Made by a program: the position numbers and the translations under genes
Notes under the pieces: generated by a model
The model's database searches: none
Told to the model about the DNA's origin: nothing
Seen by the model: the letters and a program-made list of their open reading frames with translations, nothing else
Shown: in pieces, positions 1 through 10,709 of the stretch
How positions within the stretch are numbered: the first letter of the stretch is position 1
Layout of the letters: each line of letters begins with the position of its first letter
Origin: Pictodentalium vernedei
Lineage: Eukaryota > Mollusca > Scaphopoda > Dentaliida > Dentaliidae
Direction of reading: 5' to 3'
Length of the DNA stretch: 64,000 nucleotides
NCBI GenBank assembly: GCA_031216915.1
Contig: CM062294.1
Location: forward strand, 33,619,128-33,683,127

Positions 1-150
1 AATGGATTCTCCTTGAACTCTTCTGTCATCAGACCTTCTGTACAGAAGAAGAGCTGAAGAGGAGACAGACACTAATTTGGATTTTGAAAGCACCACGACG
101 ATTTGAAGTTCTCTGGTCAGCATGACTCAAATTGAATCAGATGATTCTGA
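1..150. other. unassigned intron sequence upstream of the first visible SPT6 exon
   Basis: This stretch precedes the SINE target site. One frame stays open for about 40 codons but shows no SPT6-like residues, and no splice pair brackets it convincingly. The preceding SPT6 exon is expected upstream of the window, so this is probably intron. Confidence 0.4.
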
Positions 151-163
151 ATGAAATCAAATT

Positions 164-531
164 GGGGGCGCGGTGGCTCAGTTGGTAGAGGTGCAGCCTG
201 CAAGCCGAGAGGTCCTCAGTTCGAATCCCACCTGCGGCCACCGCGTTGTGTCCTTGGGCAAGACACTTCACCCCCATTGCCCACGTGGGGGCACGGTGAC
301 GCTGTGTACTAAGGCGTACTGCGCGTTGATGGTGCACCTGTCTTCAACCAATGCTAACCCTGCATGTGTGGAGTTGGTATGTTGGGGAGCTGACAGTTGC
401 TCGCCGTTGCTCGGTGGTTCTCTCCGGGTACTCTGGCTTCCTCCACCCGTAAAACTGTCACGGTCATGGTTAGCCGTTGTGCAGAAATATGTGACCTTAA
501 ACACCAATAAAAAAAAAAAAAAAAAAAAAAA
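164..531 (+). mobile_element. tRNA-derived SINE, young copy 1, with perfect target duplication
   Basis: The head is tRNA-like, with an A-box-like TGGCTCAGTTGG and a B-box-like AGTTCGAATCC. The body carries CTTGGGCAAGACACTTCACC and TCTCCGGGTACTC, blocks typical of conserved SINE central domains. The tail ends in about 22 A. A 13 bp direct repeat (atgaaatcaaatt) lies at 151-163 and 532-544, so this is an LINE-mobilised insertion. The perfect duplication and clean poly-A suggest it is recent. It is not a functional tRNA gene. A second and a third copy lie at 5260 and 54231. Confidence 0.92.
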
Positions 532-653
532 ATGAAATCAAATTTTAAAGCCATGCAGAGCTCTGCTCTTGTTTATCGTAGAGGTTTTGTTTTATCCGAA
601 CTCGGAATAATAATTTTTGGGTTGGGTCTATACAGATATTATTTGTTTTGCAG

Positions 654-755
654 CTCAGGGGTATTCCTGTTCAACCTACAGATGAGGGTGAGCTTGAAGA
701 AGAAGCAGATTGGATTTTCAAAAATGCATTTGTCACTCCGACAATCTCCAAACAG
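654..755 (+). CDS. SUPT6H: SPT6 exon A (34 codons)
   Basis: SPT6 is a histone chaperone and elongation factor that travels with RNA polymerase II in the nucleus. This exon has AG at 652-653 and GT at 756-757 and is phase 0 at both ends. It reads [20 protein letters not shown] and ends TPTISKQ, the conserved segment that follows the acidic N-terminal region in animal SPT6 proteins. A pyrimidine-rich acceptor (ttatttgttttgcag) precedes it. It joins in frame to 11162 across a 10.4 kb intron. The preceding exon lies outside the window. The identification rests on recalled family similarity across all nine exons, whose phases agree. Confidence 0.95.
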
Positions 756-828
756 GTAACTTATTTATATGTTTTGTGATTTATAAGCTTGCAAATAAAA
801 AAAAATACATGAATGACTAGCCTAACTC

Positions 829-974
829 TTAACCCTTTACCTAACGAATTGGTTGTATTCGTAAAAAAATGAGGGGGTCACATGATCTGGTTTTGTTGAA
901 ATTTTTTGAAAAATTTCAAAAATAATATTTAAAATTATAAATTTTGATATCGTCTGCATTTACTTAAGGGTTAA
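829..974. mobile_element. truncated TTAA-target MITE (piggyBac-like ends)
   Basis: It begins TTAACCCTTTACCTAAC and ends with AAGGGTTAA. The 3' half of the usual foldback is present (gtcacatgatctggttttg...), but most of the left arm is missing. TTAA plus a CCC... terminus is the signature of piggyBac-type elements. No transposase is present. Confidence 0.75.
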
Positions 975-975
975 A

Positions 976-1135
976 GACCTAATTCAGACTTTGATCCCTT
1001 TTGTGAAACAATACAGGTGTCCCAACATGTAGCCTTTGGGTAAACTTGCAACTTACATTATTAGTACCTTCGAGGTTGTTTCTATACAGGCAGCCAAGAC
1101 TTGCCTAGAAACAACTGTAGTGACATAGGATATAA
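976..1135. repeat. dispersed repeat family R, copy 1
   Basis: It shares gggtaaacttgcaa, ttacattattagtacctt and the cagccaagacttgcc block with 5160-5259, 5779-6050 and 9266-9530. The aagtcttggctgcc motif recurs in palindromes at 6150 and 39087. No coding potential was seen. Confidence 0.6.
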
Positions 1136-1161
1136 AATATTATAAAGTTGTCAGATTTACA

Positions 1162-2920
1162 TTTTTAGCTCACCTGACAGCAAGTCAGTATGAGGTATTG
1201 CCATCACTTGGCATCCGCCGTCCGTTAACTTTTGCAAACCTGGCTTTTTCTCCACAGCCATTCAGTCAAATTCAAACATATATTGTACAAACCATCCCTG
1301 GGGTATACCCTTTCTATTTTGTTCAAATGGAGCGGCTGCCATCTTCGGGCTCTGTGCAATGATGCCAAAGCCTAAAAATCTTTAAAAATCTTCTTCTCAT
1401 GAACCACCAGAGAGATTGCCTTGATATATGGTATGTAACACTCTTTGGTGTTGAAGATTAAAGTTTGTTCAAGAGAAGTTGGTAAATCAATATTTGGGCT
1501 CTCTGTGGACACATATCCATTTTGGGCTATGCCCAAAATTTCTATTTCAAGAACCAATCTGCCGATTTGAACCAAATTTGGCATGTAGCATAAGTGGGTC
1601 CAAAGTACTTGATTGATGCCCGAAATGTTTTTTTACTGGACCCGTGGGGCTAAAAATAGAAAAAATTCAAATGCCCACGTTTTCCAAACTACACGGAACA
1701 GAGAACTGTTATTTGGTATGAAGCATTCTTTTGATTGGTAGAATGGATTAAAAAAATGGCCATCGGTTGTGTTAGGGTGTGCTGTAGGGGGCGTTTAAAA
1801 AAATGCTGAGTCGGCATATTTACAAAAATTGAAAAAAAATTTTTCTTCAGAACCGCTGATCAGAATCCTTTGATATTTGGTATACAGCATAGGACAGTCA
1901 AATACAAGTGTGTTCAAATCAACCCCCTCGATTCATATTTGGGCTCAACAAAGGACCCCAAATAATTAACTTAGGGTGCTATGGTCTATGGGGAATAAGC
2001 TTTAAAAATCTTCTTCAGATCATACTGTCAGATTCTTTTGATACTTGGTATACAGCATCTCTACAGGGGTCAGATTGAAAGTTTGTTCAAATTGAGTCCC
2101 TGGGTTAATATTTGTACTTCCTATCTAAGCCCGAATATTAACTTGGTGCAATATGGGAAATAATCTTTAAAAATTTTCTTCAGATCCACGAGTGAGATTC
2201 TTTTGAATTTTGGTATGCAGCATCTTTAGGGGGCGTTAGATTCAAGTTTGTTCAAATGGGATCCCTGGATGAAAATTTGGGCTCTTTATTGGAGCCCAAA
2301 TTTTAACTTGGTGCAATATGAGAAAATTTCTTAAAAAATCATCTTTTCCTTTTCACTTTTTTTATGTGACATCTCTGGAGGTGTAAGATTCGAATTTGTT
2401 CAAATCGAGTCCCTGGGTTAATATTTGGGCTTCCGGTGGGAGCCTGAATATTAACTTTGTGCAATATGGGTAATAATCTTTTTCTTCAGAGCCACGAGTC
2501 AGATTGAAGGTTGTTCAAATCAGGTCTCTGGCTTAATATTTGGGCTTTTTATTGAAGCCCAAAGTTTTACTTAGCCAATATGAGAACATTTCTTGAAAAT
2601 TCCTCTTCAGATCCACCAGTGAGAATCCTTTCATATTTGGTATGTAACATCTCTAGGGGTGTCGAATTCAAGTTTGTTCAAATCGATTTGCTTGTTTTTC
2701 TTGGCTTTTAAAAAAAAATAAATAAATAAATTTGGGGGGTGTGGTGGTGGGGGGGGGGGGGGGGGGGGCAGTAGTACTTCACAGAACAGAGTTTGCTAGG
2801 AAGCCTTCCTAGGACCACCAGAAATGAATGGCCAAACAAATTGGTCACATGCTGATACACTCATCTGTTTTGACAATTTGAGCTAGGTGAGCGTTTAAGG
2901 CTCACTTGAGCCTCTGGTTT
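1162..2920 (+). mobile_element. long-TIR element of the agctcacctgac type, with degenerate ~170 bp internal repeats
   Basis: It starts tttagctcacctgacagcaagtcag (subterminal hairpin) and ends ggtgagcgtttaaggctcacttgagcctc. Inside are several decayed units reading roughly 'ttcttcagatccacgagtcagattctttt...tttggtat...tttgttcaaat...tttgggct', the same unit that forms the 167 bp array at 26405. It carries no ORF of note. The ends and internal tandem units recall the Helentron-related pearl/DTE elements described in bivalves; that assignment is inference. Confidence 0.65.
2742..2768. repeat. poly-G tract
   Basis: A ggtggtgggg run leads into an uninterrupted G tract. The exact length may be unreliable in an assembly. 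Confidence 0.9.
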
Positions 2921-3775
2921 TTCTAATCTCATGGTTATAAAATTGAGTAAGAAATAATTATCCAAGAGGAGCTACATACATGTGAAAAGCTGCCATGAGT
3001 GATGTCTGTAAATCTGTAATCCCATTAATGTATGCCTGTAATCCCCTTCCAGGCCTTTAAATTCTTCCCAACTAACGACGGTAAACGCTGTGTCCAAATA
3101 AGATAATTGCACCCAAATCATGCAGAGTTTGAGACTTTTTCCCAAGTTTTGTAGTGTTTCGACGATAAAAAGTTTGGCCATGTTTCCCTGATGCTTGTAA
3201 TATAGCTTAGAGCTTACCTTCGAATCAGACAATGCAACAGATGAATAAATTTTTAAAAAACCCACAGAGTTTGCCACAGAAAAGCAATTGGCGTCGACAG
3301 TGTCGTATATGATACTGTCGACGCCGATTGCTTTTCTGTGACAAATTCTATACGACCATGCACTTAAAGCTTGAGATCTATTATATTCATGTTTGTGGCA
3401 TTTCTCAGTAAATGCCATGCGTAATTTAGTTTACATTCAAATAGGCCTTTGGGTCGACACTAGGAAACTATGAAGCCTGGTGAGAACCATTGATAATGGT
3501 GAAGACCTATAACAAGGGGTTGTAAACTATCATTTTAAGACGGGGACCTAAAACCTAAAACAGACGACAAGAAGAAGAAATATCCATGCTTTTTCTCCAA
3601 CCAAGCAGACCACATTCATATTTCCCTTTGTGCCCAAATTAGACTGATCTGAAGGTCTGTCCCCTTCATAGGTTACAACAATGTAATGTTTGACACCCTG
3701 TCAATATGGCTTCCACCTATTGGGCAATTCTCGCACCAAAAAGAATACTTATTGTCGAATCCAATCTACATACAT
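2921..3775. repeat. dispersed repeat family C, copy 1, interrupted
   Basis: The outer parts (2921-3047 and about 3655-3775) match 4186-4316 and 4748-4850: ggttataaaatt, taatgtatgcctgtaatccc and gcttccacctattgggcaat. About 600 bp lies between them, including a strong palindrome near 3262-3345 whose arms contain ttttctgt, gcaatt and gcgtcgacag. The longest minus-strand frame here (2972-3418) has no recognisable domain. Confidence 0.55.
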
Positions 3776-3861
3776 TTTTCTTGTCCCTCTTTACCAAAAT
3801 TATTTTTCAGTATTATTATAATAGAAGATTTTAGAAAGAGAATGTTTTATGTACTACATCT

Positions 3862-4106
3862 TTAACCCTTTAAATAACACAAGTTGAAGCCAACAGTACA
3901 AATTATTTTTCTGAAACATCAGCTTTTTCTTTTTTTTACTTTTAAGCATTACTTATTAGTCCTTATTGGAACAAGCTCATCAAGCTTGTTCCATTAGTAG
4001 GCCATGAGGTATGTTTTGGGGTAGAAAAATGAAAAAACAAAATTTGAATAGCAATTTTTGTATATCACGAGTGCAGGTATGGCAGATTCGTTAGGTAAAC
4101 AGTTAA
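3862..4106. mobile_element. diverged TTAA-target foldback MITE
   Basis: It runs from ttaacccttta to ggtaaacagttaa, with the central inverted repeat ggaacaagctcatcaagcttgttcc. It is a decayed member of the family seen intact at 11294 and 52372. Confidence 0.65.
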
Positions 4107-4185
4107 CAAAAAATAGCACAGACTATTTTGTGTCTAAGCATTGTCATTCCTGAGACAGGCTCTATGCATGACATCACTCTAGTTT

Positions 4186-4850
4186 TCTAATCTCATAACC
4201 TCCTGGTTATAAAATTAAGTAAGGAATAATTATCCAACAAGAGCCACATATATGTGAAACGTTGCCGTGATTAATGTATGCCTGTAATCCCCTTCATAGA
4301 TTACTAGAATGTAATACAGTAGAATCCTCTTAATTGAATATCCATTTTGCCAGTGAAAACTATTCATTTAATAGCAGGAGTATACAATTAACAGGGATTT
4401 GGTCAGTTTCCTGTGTTCTGGAGGTAAACTGATAATTTATTCTATTATATCTTGTTTGACAGAGCTCATTGAGCTCTGTCAAACAAGATATAATAGAATA
4501 AATGCCTTTATTGGATGTAGTGAGGCCAAAAAGTTTGATAAATAAGGGGAATCTGGTGTGTGTCAGTAATTTTTTCGACATATTACAAAAATTTATATAC
4601 AATTAACAGGAGTTTACTCTACAACCCATATGCAATTAACAGATCAAATTTGTACTGAAGATATGGTAAATGGTTTTGTGTTTGAAAATTATATTCAATT
4701 AACAGGGATATACAATTAAGAGATGTCCAATTAAGTGGGCTCTACTGTAATGTAATAATTGGAACCGTATCAATATGGCTTCCACTTATTGGGCAATTCT
4801 CGCACCAAAAAGAATACTTACTGTCAAATCCAATCCACATACTCTTGTAC
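4186..4850. repeat. dispersed repeat family C, copy 2, split by a Tigger-like MITE
   Basis: It is homologous to 2921-3047 plus 3655-3775. The continuity of the flanks (atgtaata...atgtaataatt) around 4317-4747 shows that the MITE inserted at a TA inside this older repeat. Confidence 0.6.
4317..4747 (+). mobile_element. Tigger/pogo-like MITE, copy 1, TA target site
   Basis: It is flanked by TA (4315-4316 and 4748-4749). It starts CAGTAGAATCCTCTTAATTG and ends in the inverted form ...gggctctactg. A long central palindrome (ttgtttgacagagctc...) lies near 4441-4500. The TA target and CAGT end fit Tc1/mariner pogo-type elements. It is non-autonomous. Related copies are at 10710, 44697 and 60371. 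Confidence 0.85.
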
Positions 4851-4887
4851 ATTATTACCAGATACTATTGGAAATAAATGCTGGCTA

Positions 4888-5125
4888 ACTCTTTGAACAC
4901 TGGTGGTATCTTCCATGCCAGTTAAATGGCAGAAATTGGAAGAGTATATCCATTATTTGGGGGTAAAACAATTAATATTTTCAACGTGCAGCCATTGGGC
5001 TGCACGTTGAAAATATTAATTGTTCTATCGCACACGTTCATTTAGTAGCCATCCTACTTAATGAAATTATGATGTATCGTGTTGCTGGACCGAAAAAGAG
5101 GTCTCTCATGTTGAAAGAGTTAAAC
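4888..5125. mobile_element. foldback MITE with central 56 bp palindrome
   Basis: The ends are inverted (aactctttgaacac...gttgaaagagttaa). The centre, 4968-5023, is an almost perfect palindrome around aacgtgcagccattgggctg. It is non-coding. Confidence 0.65.
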
Positions 5126-5259
5126 TAAAAAAAATACGTTTTCAATCTCAAAAAGGAATAAAACTCTTGACTTAAACCTTGGGGCCTAATTCTAACTTTG
5201 ATTACGTTCTACTGCAACTAAATTGGTGCCCTAACATGTTGTCTTTGGGTAAACTTGCA

Positions 5260-5626
5260 GGGGGCGCGGTGGCTCAGTTGGTAGAGGTGCAGGCTGCAAG
5301 CTGAGAGGTCCTCTGTTCGAATCCCACCTGCGGCAACCGCGTTGTGTCCTTGGGCAAGACACTTCACCCCGATTGCCTACATGGGGGGCACGATGATGCT
5401 GTGTACTGAGGTGTACTGCACGTCGATGGTGTGCATGTCTTCAACCAATCTAACCCTGCCTGTGCTGTGGTGCAGAGTTCAGAGTTACGATGTTGGAGAG
5501 CTGACAGCTGCTCGTCATTGCTCGGTGGTTCTCTCCGGGTACTCCGGCTTCCTCCACCCGTAAAACTGTCACGGTCACGATTAGCCATTGTGCATAAGTA
5601 TGTGACCTTAAACACCAATAAATAAA
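5260..5626 (+). mobile_element. tRNA-derived SINE, young copy 2
   Basis: Same family as 164-531, with B-box TGTTCGAATCC and the tail caccaataaataaa. It is flanked by a perfect 15 bp duplication (ttgggtaaacttgca) at 5245-5259 and 5627-5641. The target is repeat family R, which continues on the far side. Confidence 0.92.
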
Positions 5627-5649
5627 TTGGGTAAACTTGCAAGTTACAT

Positions 5650-6117
5650 TCTTATTTTGTATAAAGCTTACTTTTATCCAGTAGAATAGAATGGTTTCAA
5701 AAAATCCCTATTGGTTTGATCACAAGGTACTTTTTTCAGGACTGACTGAAGTATGTGACCTTAAACATCAATAAATAAATTGGGTAAACTTGCAAGTTAC
5801 TTTCTTAATACCTTGGCAGTTGTTTCTTGGCAAGTCTTGGCTGCCAACATAGAAACAATTGCAAAGCCACAAGATGTAGATCATTATTGTGTGGCAAATA
5901 TGTATAAAAATAACCTTTAACCCTTTACTCAACACACACAATATCAAAATTGGCTGTCAAGACTTTCCAAGAAGCAACTGAGAAACTACAAGATGTAGAG
6001 TATAAAAGTGAAGTAAAAATGTACAAAAATCTCCAGGCCTTTAACCCTTAAAGGCCGATTTATGAGTTTTACGACCTCAGAACATGTGCCTTCAACATGC
6101 CATCATGAGGAAATCCT
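5650..6117 (+). repeat. intra-intron duplication, copy A
   Basis: It is nearly identical to 9137-9604 for about 468 bp. It contains roughly 100 bp of long-TIR element body, a SINE tail (tatgtgaccttaaacatc), a family R copy and two ttaaccctt-bearing segments. See the finding on two-way copying. Confidence 0.9.
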
Positions 6118-6270
6118 GCTAACAATAGACAAATTACCTAGGCAGTGATGGTTTCTAGTCAAATCTTGACTGCCTTAACAGGCAGACAAGACTGGACTAC
6201 AAATCACTGCTGTGCACAGGCTGTGGTCAGGTGTGAATTCAATACAATTGTCCAGGCCCTCAAGGGTTAA
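6051..6270. mobile_element. MITE-like unit with ttaaccctt...aagggttaa ends
   Basis: It begins tttaacccttaaaggcc and ends ccctcaagggttaac. Internally it holds an imperfect inverted repeat of the aagtcttggctgcc type (tcaaatcttgactgcc...ggcagacaagactgg). Confidence 0.5.
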
Positions 6271-6505
6271 CTTGTTGAGTGCTGGAAGCCACTATCAGGG
6301 CTTTCAGAAAGAAGAGGGCACAAGAACAAAGGCCAAAGTTCATGTTTCATATTCAGTCAAATGCAAATAATATTTTGTTTATATAAATTTGTTTTATTAA
6401 AAATTAGTGGAGAGTGCCTGTGGGCACTCTCCAATAATTTGTAATAAAACAAGTTTTAAACAACAAATTCAGACCTACAAAATAATCTAGCCCCCAACCA
6501 GTTAA
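6271..6505. mobile_element. foldback MITE of the 'gagagtgcc' hairpin family
   Basis: It runs from ttgttgagtgctgg to ccaaccagttaag. The central hairpin is tggagagtgcc/ggcactctcca (about 6409-6433), flanked by ttgttttatt/aataaaacaa arms. It is related to 42481-42718 and 55126-56376. Confidence 0.55.
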
Positions 6506-6773
6506 GAATTGAAGCCGCACATTATATTTAATTTGTTTATGTTATAAGTAAACTTGTTTGCCATGTATGGTATGCTGATATTTTAAACCCTGGTTTTCTA
6601 TTTGAACATACCGTCATTTTAACTATGCATGATCGCTCTCACTCAACATAGCTTGCGCAACTACAATTTGCGGCAAACGATCGATCACACGCTTGGAAAA
6701 AAAGCAGTTACTTTTTTAGTTTATGTCAACGATGTCAGAGTTTCAGAAACTGAGTCCTTAAACACTAGGTTCG

Positions 6774-7505
6774 ACACGACTATTCCATTAATCGAATAGC
6801 CGTCGTAAGGTGCTATAGTCTACTTTATTTTTCATAGTCTACTATTTTTTTTGTCGTATACATCATGCCACTGAATGATAATATTGGTCTGCGAGGGACA
6901 TGTAACGTTTCTCGGCTCCTGTTATCCTTTGTATTAATTGTTTATATCACAAAAATAGGCAGGAATTTGGACTTTATCCTCGCATATTATTTCATGAAAT
7001 TGATGTCATACCTAAACTCTGCTCTGAATCAAGCTATTGTGATCAAATTGTTAATAATCCATGTTAATTTTTGCCATTTTAATTTTTAAATCCAATAAAT
7101 TTAATATTGATTTGAAATTTATTGACACTAAATTTCTGAAAAAATGTCAATACTTTGAAGTATTAGCATCACGTTACAGTGACTGAAACAAAATTGATTA
7201 TGTCAATGAGGAATTCCCGGTGAATCCTAGTTTTTAGATGACCTGATTGGCTGGAATAAACACTGTGTGCTATATTCCTGGCAGTTATCACCAAGCGACA
7301 GTTTCTTGATCCCCAAAATGACCCAAATGAAAACTTCAGAGTTCAGACGGTGCTTTGATTTTCACCTGTGTTGTCTGGATTTTGAACTGCATTTACTTGT
7401 ACCTCACTAAATATTCCTCTGTATATTATGCTTAAAAGTTAGAAATTGTAGTGTGAATAATGTTTATCATGTACCTACACAAAGCATAAGTTGACAACTT
7501 GTCAC
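6774..7505. mobile_element. old hAT-like non-autonomous repeat, copy 1
   Basis: The end carries attccattaatcgaatagcc, a form common in hAT-type elements. About 730 bp aligns with 11784-12530, for example catcatgccactgaatgata and ttttgaactgcatttac. The class assignment is tentative. Confidence 0.5.
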
Positions 7506-7513
7506 ACTAAGTA

Positions 7514-7921
7514 CCGTATTTACTCTATGTATTGGGACAGCTAAAAATAATTATTTTCACAGGTGTCCCAATTGTTAGAAAATGGGGAAAGAACACAGCC
7601 TGGTCTTGATTGAATGCTGAATAAAGTTGTGTGTGATTCGTTTTCCATCACTATATACGAAAATCGCCGTCCAATTTTTTTTATATTTTCATTTTTTGCT
7701 TCCAAAACATAGCTTACGATCCCTCATTGGAACGAGCGCATTGCGCATGTTCCAATGAGGGATCATAAGCTATGTTTTCGAAGCTATGTTTTATGATTGT
7801 CGTCTGCTACTAGCGATGGACCAACTGGAAACAAATCTCCTGAATGTCCCAAACTTTGGAGCATAAAAAAAATATAGTTTTCTGGAAAAAATGTGTGTCC
7901 CAAATTATAGAGTAAATATGG
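7514..7921 (+). mobile_element. composite TA-target MITE (ccgtatttactc ends), copy 1
   Basis: It is flanked by TA at 7512-7513 and 7922-7923. The TIRs are ccgtatttactctatgtatt and its inverse (...agtaaatatgg). The interior contains a second foldback core around ccctcattggaacg...gttccaatgaggg, the same core found in TTAA-target MITEs. Related copies are at 14724, 36747 and 46391. Confidence 0.85.
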
Positions 7922-8087
7922 TAATTGCGTCTCCTTTTTATGCCCTTAGAGGCACTTTCCCAAATCAGCTTGCCACTAAAGAAATGTGCGCCTTGGTGTC
8001 ATCTTGGGCGTGCCTGGATTTTTTAAAAATGAAGGTCTGTTTGAACCCTGAGGTGTAAGCAGAAGGTTGGAACTGGCCACCTGGGAA

Positions 8088-8417
8088 TGTGGCGACCCAT
8101 TGGTCAGAGCATTGGACTTGAGGTCGAAACTCCTAACCGGTGTCATCTGTATTGTGTCTTTGTGGGCAAGACACTTCATCCCAGTTCCCTACTTGGGGGC
8201 ACAGTGCACTGTATACTGAAGTATAGGGCACAACAATGGTAGACTTACCTTCAACTGAAGCTAACCCTACTTGTACATGTACCATGTTGGTGAATTGTCG
8301 AGCCTGATGGTTATGCACCATTTATCGGTTGTTGTCTCCACCTTTAAAAAAAAACTGTCTGATGCCATATGACCTTGGCTGTATAAAGTATCGTTAAACC
8401 TCAATAAACAAACAAAC
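8088..8417 (+). mobile_element. old SINE, second family
   Basis: A degenerate tRNA-like head (gtcagagcattggacttgagg) is followed by tgggcaagacacttcatccc and the tail atgaccttggctgtataaag...aataaacaaac. It is diverged from the young SINE, and no clear target duplication was found. Confidence 0.7.
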
Positions 8418-8570
8418 ACATAAAACTGGAGATTCAAGATTTAAATATCTGTGTACTGCAAATGTTAACTGAATTGACGATGTCTCTTGACTGTGGTACC
8501 TCAAGCAAATTGAATGAAGCTATCAAGTAACAAGGTATTTACATGCTTCATGTAGGGGCTGTCATGATTT

Positions 8571-10265
8571 TTAGCTCACCTGACTGAAAGTCAGTGTGAG
8601 CTTCTCTTATCACTCTTCGTTCGTCGTCTGTCGTCCGTCATCCTGCATGAAGGTGATGTTTGAGCCTCTTTCTCCCAAACCACTGGCCACATTTTAATTA
8701 AATTTCATGTAAGTAGTGGTTATAAAGGGGCATTTTGATTTTTATCTAAATTAGGTTTCGGCTCATATTGAGCTGAGGTGTGGGGAAAAAATGGCCAAAT
8801 TTTTTGAAAATCTTCTAATGAACCACCAGTAGCAGAGACTTGATATGTGGTATGCAGAGTCCTTTTGAGGTTTAGAATCAAGTTTGTTCAAGAGAAGTTT
8901 GTCGGGCTTTATTTGCCTTCGTTATGAAAGGGGCAAAAATTTTAGTCACGCCTAAAATTTCTATTTTCTGAACCGTGAGGTCGATTTGAACCAAATTTGA
9001 TATGAGATGATAATGGATCATAAGTAGTTGATTGATGCAAAAAAGTTTTTTCTCATTGCCCCGTGGGAACCTCGGGAGCTAAAAATAGGAAAAACCTTAA
9101 AACTGCCATATCTCCAAAACTACATGTCACAGAGAATTCTTATTTTGTATAAAGCTTACTTTTATCCAGTAGAATAGAATGGTTTAAAAAAATCCCTATC
9201 GGTTTGATCACAAGGTACTTTTTTCAGGACTGACTGAAGTATGTGACCTTAAACATCAATAAATAAATTGGGTAAACTTGCAAGTTACATTCTTAATACC
9301 TTGGCAGTTGTTTCTTGGCAAGTCTTGGCTGCCAACATAGAAACAATTGCAAAGCCACAAGATGTAGATCATTATTGTGTGGCAAATATGTATAAAAATA
9401 ACCTTTAACCCTTTACTCAACACACACAATATCAAAATTGGCTGTCAAGACTTTCCAAGAAGCAACTGAGAAACTACAAGATGTAGAGTATAAAAGTGAA
9501 GTAAAAATGTACAAAAATCTCCAGGCCTTTAACCCTTAAAGGCCTATTTATGAGTTTTACGACCTCAGAACATGTGCCTTCAACATGCCATCATGAGGAA
9601 ATCCTGAAAGGATGCGGCAAACCAAATATCAAAACATTCCGACTGATGGATCTGAAGAAGAAGATTTTTAAAGAAAATTCCTCATTTTGAACTAAGTTAT
9701 AATTGGGGCTACCACAGTTAGCCCAAATATGAACCCAGGGACTTGGCTTGAACAAACTTGAATCTACCCCCCACCCCACCCCCACCCCCTAAGCATGGTG
9801 CATACCCAATATCAAAAGATTCTGCCTGCTGATCTTGAGAAGAAGATTTTTTAAGAAATTTGCCACTAAGTTCAAATTTCAGCTCCTATACTGAGCCCAA
9901 ATATGAATCCAGTCAAACATGCAGACCTAGGGGGCCGATTTGAACAAACTTGAATCAGATCCACCCCTTAATGCTGTATACCAAATATCAAATGATTCTG
10001 CCCACTGGTTCTGGAGAAGAAGATTTTTTAATAATTTTTCTATAATTCATACGGTGCTATCAGAGTTATGCCCCATACAGAGCCCCCAAGGGACGTGGCC
10101 ATTTCATCTGAACAAACGTGAATTGCCATATAGTAATGAACATCCTCATGAAGTTTCGTGAAAATCGGACCAGTGGTTTCAGAGGAGAAGTCGTTTGAAA
10201 AATGTTCACGACGACGACGGACGACGGACGGCAAGTGATAAGTTAAGCTCCCTTCGGTGAGCTAA
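8571..10265 (+). mobile_element. long-TIR element of the agctcacc type, with an internal insertion
   Basis: The left end is ttagctcacctgactgaaag followed by a gtcgtctgtcgtccgtc block. The right end, read inverted, gives ttagctcaccgaaggg and the same gtccgtcgtccgtcgtc block, so the TIRs are about 60 bp and imperfect. Two to three decayed internal units lie in the inverted orientation (gaagaagattttttaa). Positions 9237-9604 are foreign sequence copied from the 5749-6117 locus. Confidence 0.75.
9137..9604 (+). repeat. intra-intron duplication, copy B
   Basis: This is the partner of 5650-6117. Element body runs up to gactgactgaag (about 9236), then switches at once to a SINE tail (tatgtgaccttaaacatc) and family R. 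The element body resumes after 9604 (ctgaaaggatgcgg). Confidence 0.9.
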
Positions 10266-10379
10266 TAACAAATTTAGTAAATAAACATCTTGTGTACCCA
10301 TAACGTCACTGGGCAACAAAAAATCAATAACTTTGATAAAGTTGATGTTACTCCATCTCAGTTCAAATCATGCAGAAAT

Positions 10380-10661
10380 AAGTTAAGTTAATAATATTGA
10401 TAAATTTGTCCCCTGAGTGCAACAAGGCTTTGTAATGCTTTAGCATTGCAATGCCTTCTTGCATTCAGTGGATGAAATACACCCCATCGCTTCTATTCTG
10501 TAGATTATGAGGCCTAAAACAAAACAAACCAAGAACATGAATTTTTGATGGCAAAGAAATAATTACAAAAAATAAAAAATAAAATGAAAAACCACTTGCC
10601 CACATACAATTTTACATAAAATGGCCTGAGAAACAGGCGATCTACTTTATGGAGCCTTATT
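10380..10661 (+). mobile_element. MITE P, 5'-truncated copy
   Basis: It shares aaaattgataaatttgtccc, the gcaatgctttagcattgcaa hairpin and the terminal ggcctgagaaacag with the copies at 13774, 31511, 40619, 53236 and 60008. The left terminus is lost. Confidence 0.75.
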
Positions 10662-10709
10662 TTAGTTTGAAAAATATTATGCTTATGAATTATACCAAGT
10701 TTGTTAGTA

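Noticed and set aside
1-120. Coding exon at the left edge
   Set aside because: The open frame shows no SPT6 residues expected before LRGIPV and has no clear donor. Left unassigned.
173-240. Possible tRNA gene (A and B boxes)
   Set aside because: The head is followed directly by SINE body and poly-A, has target duplications, and recurs. It is a tRNA-derived promoter, not a tRNA gene.
173-535. 120-codon plus-strand frame, and similar frames at 5342-5642 and 54130-54588
   Set aside because: They lie entirely inside SINE copies and end in the tail. Frames differ between copies and show no protein family.
2972-3418. 148-codon minus-strand frame
   Set aside because: It crosses a palindrome and parts of two repeats, with no motif recognised.
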